Shown one piece after another: positions 28,785 through 35,312 of a stretch of DNA of 64,000 nucleotides. Made by a program: the position numbers and the translations under genes. The notes beneath the pieces are model-generated. The model was not told the DNA's origin. It saw only the letters and a list, made by a program, of their open reading frames with translations, and made no database searches. Origin of the DNA: Bradyrhizobium yuanmingense (GTDB taxonomy: Bacteria > Pseudomonadota > Alphaproteobacteria > Rhizobiales > Xanthobacteraceae); assembly GCF_029167105.1 (NCBI RefSeq), contig NZ_JARFML010000015.1, positions 62,001 to 126,000 of the forward strand, read 5' to 3'. Numbering within the stretch: position 1 is the first letter of the stretch; each line of letters starts with the position of its first letter.

Positions 28785-28951
28785 CGTGGTGAAGATTTCT
28801 GTTACTTCGCCTGCAACGCGAGAGGTCGCGGGTTCGAATCCCGCCCGGTGTTCCATGCACCGGTAGCTCAGAGGATAGAGCGCTTTCCGGCAAGCTTCGG
28901 CTCGCCGGGTACAGCAATCGCCCGTTCCCGGATCGTGTCCCCTTTAGCCAC
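28785..28951 (+). ncRNA. Y-RNA-like unit C (full permuted tRNA mimic)
   Basis: The 5' box is GTGGTGAAG at 28786-28794, then ATTTCTGTTACTTC. The tRNA-like module is circularly permuted: T arm GCGGG-TTCGAAT-CCCGC (28828-28844), acceptor-like stem CCGGTG / CACCGG (28845-28850 with 28858-28863) closed by a seven-base loop, then D arm GCTC-AGAGGATA-GAGC (28866-28881) with the GG of a true D loop. A UUCG-capped hairpin (around 28887-28908), the 3' box TCGCCCGTTCCC (28918-28929) and GCCAC (28947-28951), pairing with GTGGT, complete the unit. Confidence 0.82.
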
Positions 28952-28955
28952 CGCC

Positions 28956-29112
28956 GGTGGTGAAGAGTGCTGTTACTTCGTGATCACACTGTCGAAGGTT
29001 CGACTCCTTCCGGACGAAAGTCCGTAGCTCAGCGGTAGAGCATGTGGAGCCCCTCGTGGGCAGTACAGCCTCGCCTGTTCCCCGGCACCGTTTCCATTCC
29101 CCCAATCACCAC
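28956..29112 (+). ncRNA. Y-RNA-like unit D (full permuted tRNA mimic) next to rsr
   Basis: The 5' box is GGTGGTGAAG at 28956-28965, then AGTGCTGTTACTTC. T arm GAAGG-TTCGACT-CCTTC (28994-29010), acceptor-like stem CGGAC-GAAA-GTCCG (29011-29024), D arm GCTC-AGCGGTA-GAGC (29027-29041). TCACA before and TGTGG after the module can pair in the anticodon-stem position. The 3' box TCGCCTGTTCCCC is at 29071-29083. CACCAC (29107-29112) pairs perfectly with GTGGTG, closing the basal stem one base before the rsr Shine-Dalgarno region. Architecture matches the bacterial YrlA class of Y RNAs. Confidence 0.85.
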
Positions 29113-29125
29113 AGAGGAGGCCGTC

Positions 29126-30451
29126 ATGGTCAGGCTCAACAAGATCGTTCGCGCCTTCACGCGTGAGGGTGCCCGCGCCATCCGCTTCACCCCTGAGATG
29201 GAGCTGAAGCGCGCGCTGATGAACTGCCTCCTGTGGGAGGACCAGTTCTATGAGGACGGCATTGCGATCGCCGACCGCATCAAGGCCCTCGTGCCCAAGG
29301 TCGCGCCGAAGCGCGTTGCGCAGCTCGCGATCGAAGCCCGCGAGGTAATGAAGCTGCGGCACGCACCGCTGCTCGTCATCCGCGAGATGGCCCGGAACGA
29401 GAAGCACCGCGCCCTCGTCGCTGACACGCTCGCTCAGGTAATCCAGCGCCCCGACGAGATGACGGAGCTGCTCGCGATCTACTGGGCGGATGCGCTGGGG
29501 CCGATGCAGCAGCGCAAGCGCCAGCCGGTCTCGGCACAGGTGAAGAAGGGTCTTGCCCGCGCGCTGACCAAGTTCGACGCCTATCAGCTCGCGAAGTGGG
29601 ACCGCGACGGCGCGGTGCGGATCAGGGACGTCTTGTTCCTTGTGCACGCCAAGCCGAAAAACGCCGAGCAGGCGAAGGTGTGGAAGCAGCTCGTCGATGG
29701 CGAGCTCGCCTCCCCCGACACCTGGGAGGTTTCGCTCTCGGCCGGCAAGAACAAGCGCGAGACCTTCGAGCGGCTGATTGCCGAGCGAAAGCTCGGCGGC
29801 CTGGCGCTGCTGCGCAATCTGCGCCTGATGCAGGCTGCGCAGGTCCCGCGCGAGACCATCGCAGGCGCGATCGAGGCAATGCGGACGGATCGTATCCTTC
29901 CCTACCGCTTCATCACGGCGGCGCGCTATGCGCCGGACTTCGAGCCCGAGCTCGAGGCTGCGATGCTCAAGTCGGTCAAGGACCATGTGCGGCTTCCCGG
30001 CCGCACCCGGCTCCTGATCGACGTGTCGGGCTCGATGTTCGCGACCCTCTCCGCGCAGTCTGAAATGACGCGCGCGGAGGCGGCGTGTGGCCTTGCCATT
30101 CTCGCGCGCGAGATCTGCGACGAGGTCGAGATCTTCACCTTCAGCAATGAAGTCGTGAAGGTCCCGCCCCGCCGCGGCTTCGCGCTGAGGGATGCGATCA
30201 TCAACTCGCAGCCGCATGGCGGAACCTATCTCGGCAAGGCCGTGACTGAGATCGATCGCAAAGGCGATCGCCTGATCGTCTTCACCGACGAGCAGAGCCA
30301 CGACCAGGTGCCCGAGCCGAAGGCGCGCGGCACCATGGTCAACGTGGCCTCGTATCAGCACGGTGTCGGTCACGGCGCCTGGACCCGCGTCAACGGCTTC
30401 TCCGAGGCCGTGGTCGCGTGGATCGCGGCGTCGGAGACGGCGTTGAACTGA
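29126..30451 (+). CDS. rsr: TROVE-domain protein, Ro60 orthologue Rsr
   Basis: 441 residues. An N-terminal HEAT-like TROVE ring domain (about 1-290; MVRLNKIVRAFTREG, ALMNCLLWEDQFYEDG) is followed by a von Willebrand A domain with an intact MIDAS: DVSGS (D299, S301, S303), T367 in GGTYLG and D388 in FTDEQ. Ro60 rings bind misfolded RNAs in the central hole and Y RNA outside; in Deinococcus, Y RNA tethers Ro60 to PNPase. The ATG at 29126 has AGAGGAGG at 29113-29120; the in-frame extension upstream lies in unit D. rtcB follows after 112 bases. Confidence 0.95.
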   Translation: MVRLNKIVRAFTREGARAIRFTPEMELKRALMNCLLWEDQFYEDGIAIADRIKALVPKVAPKRVAQLAIEAREVMKLRHAPLLVIREMARNEKHRALVADTLAQVIQRPDEMTELLAIYWADALGPMQQRKRQPVSAQVKKGLARALTKFDAYQLAKWDRDGAVRIRDVLFLVHAKPKNAEQAKVWKQLVDGELASPDTWEVSLSAGKNKRETFERLIAERKLGGLALLRNLRLMQAAQVPRETIAGAIEAMRTDRILPYRFITAARYAPDFEPELEAAMLKSVKDHVRLPGRTRLLIDVSGSMFATLSAQSEMTRAEAACGLAILAREICDEVEIFTFSNEVVKVPPRRGFALRDAIINSQPHGGTYLGKAVTEIDRKGDRLIVFTDEQSHDQVPEPKARGTMVNVASYQHGVGHGAWTRVNGFSEAVVAWIAASETALN

Positions 30452-30465
30452 TGCGCAACGACAAC

Positions 30466-30494
30466 GGCCCCGGACGCGAGCTGCGCCCGGGGCC
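30466..30494 (+). other. Intercistronic hairpin between rsr and rtcB
   Basis: GGCCCCGG (30466-30473) pairs with CCGGGGCC (30487-30494), a perfect eight-pair stem with a 13-base loop and no T-run. It may stabilise or process the transcript, not terminate it, setting different levels of rsr and rtcB. Confidence 0.6.
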
Positions 30495-30563
30495 TTCCGA
30501 AATCTCTGAAATGATCCGCCCGCCCCGTTATGGTGCGCGCGGAAATGGCAAGGACCTGCGACA

Positions 30564-31904
30564 ATGCGACGACCCGATCCCTACATGGAACGCGCCCGCG
30601 AGCTCTGCCTCGCCGCCGGTGTCGATCCCGACTCGCGCGTCGGCGAAGGACGCGGCCAGCCGGCTTGGTGCCTGTACAAGGACGCCGCGCGCAAGGAGCA
30701 TCTTGCCCGCGAGGCCAATGCGACCGCGAGCTCGATCGCCGAATTCCGGACGCAGGACGCCCGTTTCCAGAATGCGCCGCTGAAGGTGTTCGGCCCGCAC
30801 GAGGACGCCACGATCGCGCAGATGCGCAACTGCATGGCCATCGGCAACGTCGTCTCCGGCGTGATCTGCGCCGACGGCCATCTCGGCTATGCGCAGCCGG
30901 TCGGCGGGGTCATCGCCTATGAGAAGCAGATCAGCATCTCCGGCGTCGGCTTCGACATCGGCTGCGGCAACATGGCGGCTCGGCTCGACACGCGCTTCGA
31001 CGACATCGCGGGAATCGCTCCCACGATCATCCGCGACGTCGCCAAGGTGATCTCGTTCGGCGTCGGCCGTGCCAACGCGGAACGGGCCGAGCACGACCTG
31101 TTCGACGACGGCGACGCCTGGCGCGAAAGCGACATGGAGGACTACCGTCAGAAGGCGGTGAAGCAGCTCGGCACGGTCGGATCGGGCAACCACTATGTCG
31201 ACCTCATGCGCGACGAGGAAGGCTTCGTCTGGATCGGCGTCCACTTCGGAAGCCGCGGCCTGGGACACACCTCCGCGACGCGCTACCTCAAGGCCGCCGG
31301 CGGCAAGGACGGCATGAACGTCCCGCCCGCCGTGGTCGACGAGGACAGCGAGCTCGGCCGCCGCTACATCGCTGCGATGCAGCTCGCCGGGCGTTACGCC
31401 TATGCTGGCCGCGAGTGGGTGGTCGAGCGCGTCCGCCGGATCATCGGCGGCAGCGTGACCGAGAGCGTGCACAACCACCACAATTATGCCTGGCGTGAGA
31501 CCCACGACGGCAAGGATTTGTGGGTGGTGCGCAAGGGCGCGACGCCGGCGTTTCCCGGCCAGAAGGGGTTCGTCGGCGGCTCGATGGGCGACGACGCCGT
31601 CATTCTCGAAGGCGTCGACAGCCCGGAAGCCAAGGCCTCGCTCTACTCGACCGTGCACGGCGCCGGCCGCCTGTTCGGACGGCGTGAGGCGAAGCGGCGC
31701 TTCTCGCGCGAGGAGATGGACAGCTGGCTGAACGAGCGCGGCGTCACCTTGATCGGTGCCGACCTCGACGAGAGCCCGATGGCCTATCGCCGCCTGCCGG
31801 ACGTGCTGGCACAGCATGCCGGCACCGTGCGGGTGCTGCACACGCTACGGCCGTTCGCCGTCGCCATGGCCGGCGAAGGCGAGTTCGATCCGTGGAAGGA
31901 CTAA
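30564..31904 (+). CDS. rtcB: RNA-splicing ligase RtcB
   Basis: 446 residues. RtcB joins 2',3'-cyclic phosphate or 3'-phosphate RNA ends to 5'-OH ends using GTP and Mn2+. All metal ligands are present: Cys134 in GFDIGCGN, His210 in GSGNHYVD, His227 in VHFGSRG, His303 in SVHNHHN; the guanylylated nucleophile is His365 in VHGAGR. A Shine-Dalgarno AAGGA lies 12 bases before the ATG. Downstream of rsr and the Y-RNA array it fits an RNA-repair operon; neither rtcA nor the regulator rtcR is in the window. Confidence 0.96.
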   Translation: MRRPDPYMERARELCLAAGVDPDSRVGEGRGQPAWCLYKDAARKEHLAREANATASSIAEFRTQDARFQNAPLKVFGPHEDATIAQMRNCMAIGNVVSGVICADGHLGYAQPVGGVIAYEKQISISGVGFDIGCGNMAARLDTRFDDIAGIAPTIIRDVAKVISFGVGRANAERAEHDLFDDGDAWRESDMEDYRQKAVKQLGTVGSGNHYVDLMRDEEGFVWIGVHFGSRGLGHTSATRYLKAAGGKDGMNVPPAVVDEDSELGRRYIAAMQLAGRYAYAGREWVVERVRRIIGGSVTESVHNHHNYAWRETHDGKDLWVVRKGATPAFPGQKGFVGGSMGDDAVILEGVDSPEAKASLYSTVHGAGRLFGRREAKRRFSREEMDSWLNERGVTLIGADLDESPMAYRRLPDVLAQHAGTVRVLHTLRPFAVAMAGEGEFDPWKD

Positions 31905-31910
31905 AGCGAA

Positions 31911-31962
31911 GGCGTGGGCGGGAGGCGATGTCTCCCGCCCACGCCACTCCATTCTTTTCCTT
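31911..31962. terminator. Bidirectional-type terminator hairpin after rtcB
   Basis: GGCGTGGGCGGGAG (31911-31924) pairs perfectly over 14 bases with CTCCCGCCCACGCC (31932-31945), followed by a pyrimidine-rich ATTCTTTTCCTTT. It lies between the convergent rtcB and ECF sigma genes. Confidence 0.85.
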
Positions 31963-31978
31963 TGAATCCGATCGTCTC

Positions 31979-32500
31979 TCATCTCGTCAGATATTCGCGC
32001 ATCAAGGCGCGGGCGCGATGCAGCCGCGCCTTGACGGTCTGCCTGCTCGCGCCGAGCGCGGCGGCAATCTCATGGATCGTCATCTCCTTGACGTCGCGCA
32101 TCAGCGCGACATCGCGATAGTGCGGCGGCAGGGCCTCGAACGCCGCGGCGACGTCGAGCCGCAGATCGGCCTCGGGGCGCAACAGCAGCGCGGCCTCCGC
32201 CTCGCCGCCATCGACAGCCGGCACAAGGCCGGCCCGGCGCGCGAGCCGCAGGCATTCGCGCCGGACCACGCTGAACAACCAAGCCGACAATGCCAGCAGC
32301 GAACGGATCGTGCCGACGTGGCGGAACAGGATCCATAGGGCCTCCTGCGTCGCATCCTCGGCGTCCGCAGAGCTGCGGCAGGTCGCGCGCGCATAGCGGC
32401 GGATATCCGGCTGTGTCGTCTCGAGCAGACGCGCAATCGCCTCGGCATCGCCGAGCCGCGCGGCCTCGAAAAGAATTGGCGAGATCGCCGCCGCGCTCAC
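31979..32500 (-). CDS. ECF-type RNA polymerase sigma factor
   Basis: 173 residues from the GTG at 32500. Sigma region 2 is seen as DIRRYARATCRSSADAEDATQEALW, and region 4 as LPPHYRDVALMRDVKEMTIHEIAAALGASRQTVKARLHRAR (read in parts), a helix-turn-helix for the -35 element. The GTG overlaps the stop of the upstream DUF2892 gene (GTGA). There is no recognisable anti-sigma gene on either side. Confidence 0.9.
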   Translation of the reverse strand: MSAAAISPILFEAARLGDAEAIARLLETTQPDIRRYARATCRSSADAEDATQEALWILFRHVGTIRSLLALSAWLFSVVRRECLRLARRAGLVPAVDGGEAEAALLLRPEADLRLDVAAAFEALPPHYRDVALMRDVKEMTIHEIAAALGASRQTVKARLHRARALMREYLTR

Positions 32501-32709
32501 GACGCCCCTCCCTTGCCGATGCCCGCCATCGCGCACATCGGGCAATAACCGACGAGACCGGTCAGTGCGAAACCGGCGCCACCGAGCGCGACCAGCCATG
32601 CCGTCGCGCCGACAAGATAGACGAACGCCGCAGCCGCGACCGCAATCCCCAGGACGACCCGCACCACCTGATGCAGTCCGCCGATGTTCTTCCTATAGAA
32701 TCCCATCAC
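32497..32709 (-). CDS. DUF2892 small membrane protein
   Basis: 70 residues with two hydrophobic helices; the N-terminus MGFYRKNIGGLHQVVRVVLGI and LVGYCPMCAMAGI match DUF2892, usually a small membrane partner of rhodanese or thiol systems (compare YgaP). The CPMC pair could be redox-active or bind metal. It is translationally coupled to the ECF sigma gene by a four-base overlap, so the pair may sense thiol or envelope stress; that link is inference. Confidence 0.85.
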   Translation of the reverse strand: MMGFYRKNIGGLHQVVRVVLGIAVAAAAFVYLVGATAWLVALGGAGFALTGLVGYCPMCAMAGIGKGGAS

Positions 32710-32800
32710 ATCCTCCGATATGGGCCGAGACCGATTGCCTCGACCAACAAGAGGACGCGACGGCCAGGAAGGATTCGCGCTGACGGAAGATTTTTTGCGA

Positions 32801-33985
32801 TCAGGCTCCGACCGCCTGATAGCCTAGGCGCTTGAACTCGAAGAAGAACGGATTCCAGAAGCCCATATAGCGCTGGGCCATCAGGACGCCCGCCGTATTG
32901 GCTTCCGGACAGATCCACCAATGGGTCCCAGCCAGGCCGCCCCATTGGAATTCGCCGGTCGAGTTCGGCGGATCGAACGGTGTCGGCGCGAAGGTGACGG
33001 CGCCGCCGAGGCCAAAGCCCTTGCCGGGAATCGGCCCGAGATTGGCGAATCGGATGGTCTGGCCTGCGGGCAGCTGGTTCGTCATCATCTGCCGCAGCGT
33101 CTCCGGCTTCAGCAGCGCATCTGACCCGGGCAGCAGCGCACGCAGCAGTGCGAGCATGTCCGGCAAGGTCGAAACCAGACCGCCGCCGCCCGAGAGCCGC
33201 GGCAGCGGCCGCCGATAGGCTTGCGGGTAAGGCAGATGGTCGGCCCGCGTGAGGCCGGGCTTCATGGGGTCGAGCACGTCGGCGCCGTTGTAGAGCGCGA
33301 CCAGCCTGCCCTGCTGGGCCTCGGGGACATGGAAGCCGGTGTCGGTCATCCCGAGGGAATCGAAGATGCTCGCGTTCAGGAAGGCATCGAGCGGCTGGCC
33401 CGAGACGACCTCGACCACACGGCCGAGCACGTCGGTCGCCACGGAATATTCCCAGGCCGTGCCAGGGTGATAGGACAGCGGCAGGTCGGCGAGCTTGTCG
33501 ATCATGTCGCTGAGCGGCGTCAGCGGATTGAGCACGCGCGCCTCGTTGTAACCCTTGAACAGCACCGTGCCGGGATCGAAGATGCCGTAGCTGAGGCCGG
33601 AGGTGTGGGTCAGCAGCTGGCGGATCGTGATCGGGCTCTTCGCCGGCTCGACATCGGCAAGGCTCGAAGCGCCCTGCTTCAGCACCTTGCGATTGCCGAG
33701 CTGCGGCAGGAATTTTTCGACTGCGTCATCGAGGCCGATGCGGCCTTGCTCAACCAGCAGCATGATCGCGCAGGTGACGAAGATCTTGGTGTTGGAGAAC
33801 GCGCGGAAGATGTGGTCGGGCCGCAGCGCAGTGTTGGCCTCGCGGTCGGCAAAGCCGACGCATTGCTGATCGACCACCTCGCGGCCGCGCAGCACGGCCC
33901 AGGATACGCCGGGAATGATCTCCTGATCGACGTAGCGCTGCATCGCCGTCCGTACGGCGGAAAAATCAGGCGTTCTGGCGTCCAT
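32801..33985 (-). CDS. Serine hydrolase of the beta-lactamase/esterase (class C) family
   Basis: 394 residues. The nucleophile motif SxxK is SNTK in FRAFSNTKIF, and a YSV motif at WEYSVATDVLG replaces the classical YxN, as in EstB-like esterases. Other marks are LLTHTSGLSYG and GGGGLVSTLPDM. No signal peptide is seen, so it is probably cytoplasmic and an esterase or amidase, not a resistance enzyme. Confidence 0.88.
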   Translation of the reverse strand: MDARTPDFSAVRTAMQRYVDQEIIPGVSWAVLRGREVVDQQCVGFADREANTALRPDHIFRAFSNTKIFVTCAIMLLVEQGRIGLDDAVEKFLPQLGNRKVLKQGASSLADVEPAKSPITIRQLLTHTSGLSYGIFDPGTVLFKGYNEARVLNPLTPLSDMIDKLADLPLSYHPGTAWEYSVATDVLGRVVEVVSGQPLDAFLNASIFDSLGMTDTGFHVPEAQQGRLVALYNGADVLDPMKPGLTRADHLPYPQAYRRPLPRLSGGGGLVSTLPDMLALLRALLPGSDALLKPETLRQMMTNQLPAGQTIRFANLGPIPGKGFGLGGAVTFAPTPFDPPNSTGEFQWGGLAGTHWWICPEANTAGVLMAQRYMGFWNPFFFEFKRLGYQAVGA

Positions 33986-34054
33986 GTGCTCCCCCCAATT
34001 GTGGTTGGAATCGATATAGCGCGATTTCTCGGGATATGAAGCCCACGGTGCAGC

Positions 34055-34747
34055 TCATCCCTGCTTCGTCAGCACGGTGACCTGCAGCCGGCGCCGAATC
34101 CGCATGCCCTGCCGCTGGTACAGCGCGATGGCAGACGTATTGCTTGAGAACACGTGCAGGAACGGAACCTCCCCGCGCGCCTCGATCTGCCGCGCGATGG
34201 CGGCGAGCAACGCCTGAGCATAGCCGCGACCGCGATGATCGGGATGTACGCAGACTGCCGTCATCTCGGTGAAATTGCCCGGCTTCATCCGCTCGCCGGC
34301 CATGGCGACCAGCTCGCCGCGGGCACGGATGCCGAGGAAGGTGCCGAGCTCGTGCGTCCGCGCCGCGAACGGCCCGGGCTTGGTCAGCTCGGTCAGCGCC
34401 ATCATGGCAGGAACGTCAGTCGCGCCCAGGCGGACGATCTCGGCATCGCGCAGCGACGTGTCGGCGGGCGAGCCGATCAACTGCTCGCCGGGCTCCGCGA
34501 GCAGCACCTTGAAGCCGGCGGGAATTTCGACCGGCTCGGGCGTGAACAGCACCGCGACTTGCGATCCCGACATGAGATCGCCGAGCGCCGCAAAACTTGC
34601 CGCGGACATGTCGGCCATGTCGGCAAACGGCGTCATGTCCACGGGATAGCGCAGAGCCCGCGGGCCGCCCTCGGCGAGATGCTTCTGGCTCGTCGTCAAC
34701 GCGCTCCAGATCGGACGATCCAGCAGCGCCTCATCGCTCGCGGACAT
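34055..34747 (-). CDS. GNAT family N-acetyltransferase
   Basis: 230 residues. The acetyl-CoA binding motif is VCVHPDHRGRGYAQALLAAIA in the C-terminal half, followed by FLHVFSSNTSAIALYQRQGM. The N-terminal 100 residues are a less conserved FR47-type extension. The start at 34747 (MSASDEALLDRPIW) follows the stop of the upstream Lin0512 gene by five bases, so the two are likely co-transcribed. Substrate unknown. Confidence 0.88.
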   Translation of the reverse strand: MSASDEALLDRPIWSALTTSQKHLAEGGPRALRYPVDMTPFADMADMSAASFAALGDLMSGSQVAVLFTPEPVEIPAGFKVLLAEPGEQLIGSPADTSLRDAEIVRLGATDVPAMMALTELTKPGPFAARTHELGTFLGIRARGELVAMAGERMKPGNFTEMTAVCVHPDHRGRGYAQALLAAIARQIEARGEVPFLHVFSSNTSAIALYQRQGMRIRRRLQVTVLTKQG

Positions 34748-34751
34748 CGGC

Positions 34752-35099
34752 CTAATCCTTGTCGAAGCTGACGATGACGGCGGCATTGGCGATGAGGATG
34801 GGATCGTTGGCCACTTCCGTGGCCGATGGGATCTCCAGCCCGCCCTTGACCGCGGTGACGGTCACGGTGCCGTAAGGCAGCTCCTTGGCGACGGCTTCCT
34901 TGTCCACCGCTTCGGGGTTGGGCACGCCGATCGTGACGTCGACGAACATGTCGTTCGCGGTCTTACCGATCATCCGGAAGAAGCCGAGGCTGGAATGCCT
35001 GATGGCATCTGAGACCGCGCGCTTGGCCGCCTTGGTAGCGTCCCGGCCGTGGACGTCGACGCCCATGCCCATCTCGGTGACACAACGAACGCGGGTCAT
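34752..35099 (-). CDS. Lin0512 family protein
   Basis: 115 residues from the ATG at 35099. MTRVRCVTEMGMGVDVHGRDATKAAKRAVSDAI and FVDVTIGVPNPEAVD (read in parts) match the Lin0512 family of small ring-forming conserved proteins, whose function is not established. It is the first gene of a two-gene unit with the GNAT gene. Confidence 0.85.
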   Translation of the reverse strand: MTRVRCVTEMGMGVDVHGRDATKAAKRAVSDAIRHSSLGFFRMIGKTANDMFVDVTIGVPNPEAVDKEAVAKELPYGTVTVTAVKGGLEIPSATEVANDPILIANAAVIVSFDKD

Positions 35100-35202
35100 A
35101 TTTTCATTCCTGTAAGTTGATCGAGCGGTTCGGAGTGTCGGCGATCGGAGAGCGCGACACAAGTGCGGTTGTCAATTGGAACGAGGCGTCCGCCACAGGC
35201 TC

Positions 35203-35289
35203 CGTCATTGCGAGCGCAGCGAAGCAATCCAGGATCTTTCCGCGGAGACAGTCTGGATTGCTTCGTCGCAAGGGCTCCTCGCAATGACG
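35203..35289. repeat. Palindromic intergenic repeat, family 2 copy a
   Basis: Outer arms CGTCATTGCGAGC and its near complement ending GCAATGACG, and inner arms GAAGCAATCCAG / CTGGATTGCTTC. The second copy is at 48580-48660. This pattern of inverted repeat is common between genes of Bradyrhizobiaceae. Confidence 0.9.
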
Positions 35290-35312
35290 AACGATGAGAG
35301 CGTCGAACAAAC

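Noticed and set aside
28668..28856. A 62-codon minus-strand open frame with a GFEPATSR-like stretch
   Set aside because: This peptide pattern is a classic artefact of translating tRNA T arms in antisense; here it only reflects the tRNA-like modules of the Y-RNA units.
28786..29041. True tRNA genes
   Set aside because: T arm and D arm are present but in permuted order, with a closed acceptor stem and no anticodon loop, so these are tRNA mimics, not tRNAs.
30530..30563. Sigma-54 promoter before rtcB (TGGCAAGGACCTGC)
   Set aside because: The spacing between the GG and GC elements is one base short of the -24/-12 consensus and it overlaps the Shine-Dalgarno region of rtcB.
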